Positions 62,010 to 64,000 of a stretch of DNA of 64,000 nt are shown here, in pieces (positions within the stretch are counted from its first letter, which is position 1; each line of letters opens with the position of its first letter). This DNA comes from Salinarimonas sp052380005. Lineage in GTDB: Bacteria; Pseudomonadota; Alphaproteobacteria; Rhizobiales; Beijerinckiaceae. The stretch lies in the NCBI GenBank assembly GCA_052380005.1, contig JBQTCJ010000008.1; one strand, given 5' to 3'. The notes under the pieces were generated by a model. The model made no database searches, was not told the DNA's origin, and was given only the letters and a program-made list of their open reading frames with translations. The translations under genes were made by a program, and so were the position numbers.

Positions 62010-62975
62010 ATGAAGACCCGCCTCGCCACTCTCGCGCTGGCCGCCTTGGCCGCGCTCGCGCCCGCCGCCGCCTCGGCCTTTCCGGAAGAGGGGCGTGCGG
62101 TGACGATCATCGTGCCGTTCTCCGCCGGCGGGACGACGGACGTGTCCGCACGGCTTCTCGCCGAGTTCCTGGAGCCGGAGCTCGGCGTGCCGGTCCAGGT
62201 CGTCAACAGGCCGGGCGCGACGACGCAGATCGGGAACACGGAGCTGTCGCGGTCCGAGCCCGACGGCCACACGCTGGCGCTCGCCTCGCTGCCGTCGCTG
62301 GCGATGACCTATCTCGACGCGGAGCGGCAGGCGCCCTACGACCGCGCGAGCTTCACGCCGATCGCCCACTACATCTCCGGCGCGAACCTGCTGGCCGTCC
62401 TCGCCGACAGCCCGTTCGACGACGTGAACGATCTCGTCGCCGCCGCGAAGGAGAGCCCGCGCACGGTGCGGATGGGCACGGTCGGCCTGATGAGCAACGG
62501 GCATCTCCCGGGCGTCGCGCTCGAGGAGGCCACCGGCGCCGAGTTCGCGTTCGTCCATTTCAACGGCGCCGCGCCGCTCGTGACCGCGCTCCTGGCCGGC
62601 GACGTTGACGTCGCGATCAACGGGACGCAGACGACGGTCCCGCACATCGACTCCGGCAGCATGCGGGCGATCGGGTTCTTCGGGGACCGGCGGACCGGCT
62701 TCCTGCCCGAGCTCGCGACGCTGCGCGAGCAGGGCATCGACGTCTCCGCTCCCTCGTCGTTCGCGATCATCGGCCCGGCCGGCATGGACGACGCCGTCGT
62801 TGAGCGGCTGTCCGAGACGATCGGCGAGGTCGTCGCCCGCGACGCCTTCCAGGAGCGCCTCGCCGCCCTCTCGCTCGAGTCCGAGTACATGGATCCGGCG
62901 GCGCTCGAGGCGTTCTGGGCGGACTTCGACGAGCGCCAGGCACGCCTGATCACCCTCGCTCGGGAAGAGCAGTGA
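62010..62975 (+). CDS. Tripartite tricarboxylate transporter receptor (TctC/Bug family)
   Basis: A 321-residue periplasmic binding protein. The signal peptide ends near ASAF; the mature start AVTIIVPFSAGGTTDVSARL and VQVVNRPGATTQIGN are Bug-family hallmarks. GGAGG precedes the ATG. The next gene overlaps by GTGA. Ligands of such receptors are usually carboxylates. Confidence 0.92.
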   Translation: MKTRLATLALAALAALAPAAASAFPEEGRAVTIIVPFSAGGTTDVSARLLAEFLEPELGVPVQVVNRPGATTQIGNTELSRSEPDGHTLALASLPSLAMTYLDAERQAPYDRASFTPIAHYISGANLLAVLADSPFDDVNDLVAAAKESPRTVRMGTVGLMSNGHLPGVALEEATGAEFAFVHFNGAAPLVTALLAGDVDVAINGTQTTVPHIDSGSMRAIGFFGDRRTGFLPELATLREQGIDVSAPSSFAIIGPAGMDDAVVERLSETIGEVVARDAFQERLAALSLESEYMDPAALEAFWADFDERQARLITLAREEQ

Positions 62976-63481
62976 GCGCCGGCACGACGAAGCGCGGAGC
63001 CGCACCCGGCCGCCGCGGGGTCAGCGTCAGCTACCTCGTGGCGGGCTTCGTGCTCCTCGCGCTCGCCGCGATCGTCGGCCGCGAGGCGGTCGAGATGCGG
63101 TTCTACTCGTCGCTGGGCCCCGGTGCCGGCTTCTTTCCGGCGATCCTGGCCGGTCTCCTCGCCCTCCTCGCGCTCGCGCTCGTCTGGCAGGCGACCTTCC
63201 GCGCGGACACGCTGCCGAGGACCGAATTCGCCTCCGTCGGGCGGGCCGGCTACGCGCGCATCGGAGCCATCGTCGCGGGCCTCCTGGCGATCGCGTTCCT
63301 CGTCGAGTGGGCGGGCTTCCGCCTGTCGGTCGGGCTCTTCCTGTTCGCCCTGTTCGTGATGGTCGGGCGCTATCCGCTCCTGCGGAGCGCGCTCGCGGCC
63401 GCCCTGCTGGCCGCGGCCTACCACCTCGTGTTCGACGTCCTGCTGCGCGTGCCGCTCCCCGCGGGCGTGCTGGGCTTGTGA
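62972..63481 (+). CDS. Tripartite tricarboxylate transporter small permease (TctB)
   Basis: A 169-residue membrane protein with four helices and the TctB pattern (YSSLGPGAGFFPAILAGLLA). Start GTG 62972 overlaps the receptor stop. It is followed by the large permease after 16 nt. Confidence 0.9.
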   Translation: MSAGTTKRGAAPGRRGVSVSYLVAGFVLLALAAIVGREAVEMRFYSSLGPGAGFFPAILAGLLALLALALVWQATFRADTLPRTEFASVGRAGYARIGAIVAGLLAIAFLVEWAGFRLSVGLFLFALFVMVGRYPLLRSALAAALLAAAYHLVFDVLLRVPLPAGVLGL

Positions 63482-63497
63482 GGGAGCGCACAGTGCG

Positions 63498-64000
63498 ATG
63501 AGCGAGAACTTCGCCCTCCTCGGCGCCGGGCTGGCGGCCGCGCTCCAGCCCCTCAACCTGCTCGCCGCTTTCGCGGGCTGCTTCCTCGGCACGCTGGTGG
63601 GCATGCTGCCGGGCCTCGGCCCGTCCGCCGCCATCGCGATCCTCCTGCCGATCACGGTCGCGATGGATCCGACGAGCGCCATCATCATGCTGGCGGCGAT
63701 CTACTACGGCTGCCAGTACGGGGATACGATCACGGCGGTCCTGTTCAACACCCCCGGAACGGGGGCGGCCGCGATGACCGCGGTCGAGGGGCATCAGATG
63801 GCGCGCCAGGGCCGGGCCGGGACCGCGCTCGCCGTCGCGGCGATCGCGTCCTTCGTCGGCGGCACCGTCACCATCTTCGCGCTCGCGCTCGTCGCCCTGC
63901 CGCTCACCTCGCTGGCGCTGAGGTTCGGTCCTCCGGAATTCTTCGCGCTGATCGTGCTCAGCCTCCTCCTCGTCGTCACGCTGGGCGGCAGCTCCATCCT
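63498..64000 (+). CDS. Tripartite tricarboxylate transporter large permease (TctA), partial
   Basis: The first 167 codons of TctA; the gene runs off the window. The N-terminal part contains the family motifs LGTLVGMLPGLGPSAAIAIL and AIYYGCQYGDTITAVLFNTPG. It completes a TctCBA importer. Confidence 0.93.
   Translation, partial: MSENFALLGAGLAAALQPLNLLAAFAGCFLGTLVGMLPGLGPSAAIAILLPITVAMDPTSAIIMLAAIYYGCQYGDTITAVLFNTPGTGAAAMTAVEGHQMARQGRAGTALAVAAIASFVGGTVTIFALALVALPLTSLALRFGPPEFFALIVLSLLLVVTLGGSSI

Noticed and set aside
59622..63005. 1127-codon minus-strand frame opposite the OYE and TctC genes
   Set aside because: Length alone is not evidence at this G+C; it spans a tRNA and two well-identified plus-strand genes.

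Overview
The window is about 70% G+C throughout and looks like the chromosome of an alphaproteobacterium of the order Hyphomicrobiales (Rhizobiales). The support is a class I lysyl-tRNA synthetase, the cell-cycle regulator TrcR (DUF1013), the DUF1192 and DUF1465 proteins, TTAA-N7-TTAA CtrA boxes, a bioMNY biotin uptake operon, and many TRAP/TctABC uptake systems and LysE/AzlCD-type exporters. I cannot fix the genus from sequence alone. Almost all genes share the same high-GC codon use; the exceptions are a small AT-richer lipoprotein gene (about 3.0-3.66 kb) and the promoter regions of the operon at 50-59 kb.

Layout. 0.2-7.3 kb: housekeeping and cell-cycle genes (lysK, trcR, a quinone oxidoreductase, DUF1192, DUF1465, rlmB), with a probable small RNA behind a perfect CtrA box at 5.15-5.28 kb. 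7.5-7.75 kb: tRNA-Tyr and tRNA-Gly. 9.1-11.3 kb: an ECF sigma factor, its RskA-like anti-sigma and a divergent fasciclin protein. 11.3-15.6 kb: SbtA/SbtB bicarbonate uptake, divergent from PEP carboxylase. 15.7-27.2 kb: a pcaC-like gene, two TRAP transporters, and a thiolase/acyl-CoA ligase/enoyl-CoA hydratase set with a TetR regulator. 27.4-33.1 kb: mixed metabolic genes (OsmC, MBL hydrolase, threonine ammonia-lyase, Bpt, LysR, DJ-1/PfpI). 33.3-36.7 kb: flgK-flgL, then a VapC/FitB-type toxin with its antitoxin. 36.9-39.8 kb: a PotABC-type importer without a binding protein. 40-45.2 kb: a Sel1-like small protein, ndk and the 4-hydroxybenzoate/protocatechuate genes pcaHG-pobA-pcaB. 45.3-47.4 kb: a shrunken oxidoreductase remnant and bioMNY. 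47.4-50.7 kb: exporters and a formyltransferase-like protein. 50.7-58.9 kb: a probable natural-product operon. 59.6-64 kb: tRNA-Ile2(CAU), an old-yellow-enzyme/FAD fusion and the start of a TctCBA transporter.

The most unusual part is 50.1-59.1 kb on the minus strand. A strong sigma70-type promoter precedes an SGNH hydrolase, a translationally linked 28-residue peptide, a large haem-oxygenase-like diiron oxidase candidate, a NodU/CmcH/SxtI-type O-carbamoyltransferase, a 59-residue SxtJ-like membrane protein and a class III aminotransferase. A second unit follows on the same strand: an AGAT/SxtG/CyrA-type amidinotransferase with its catalytic Asp-His-Cys, a LysE exporter, a formyltransferase and further exporters. 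Amidino and carbamoyl transfer together are known from saxitoxin-type and aminocyclitol pathways, but no PKS or sugar genes are present here. I infer a small guanidinylated and carbamoylated, possibly N- or C-oxidised, metabolite or modified peptide that is exported. The product and substrates are unknown.
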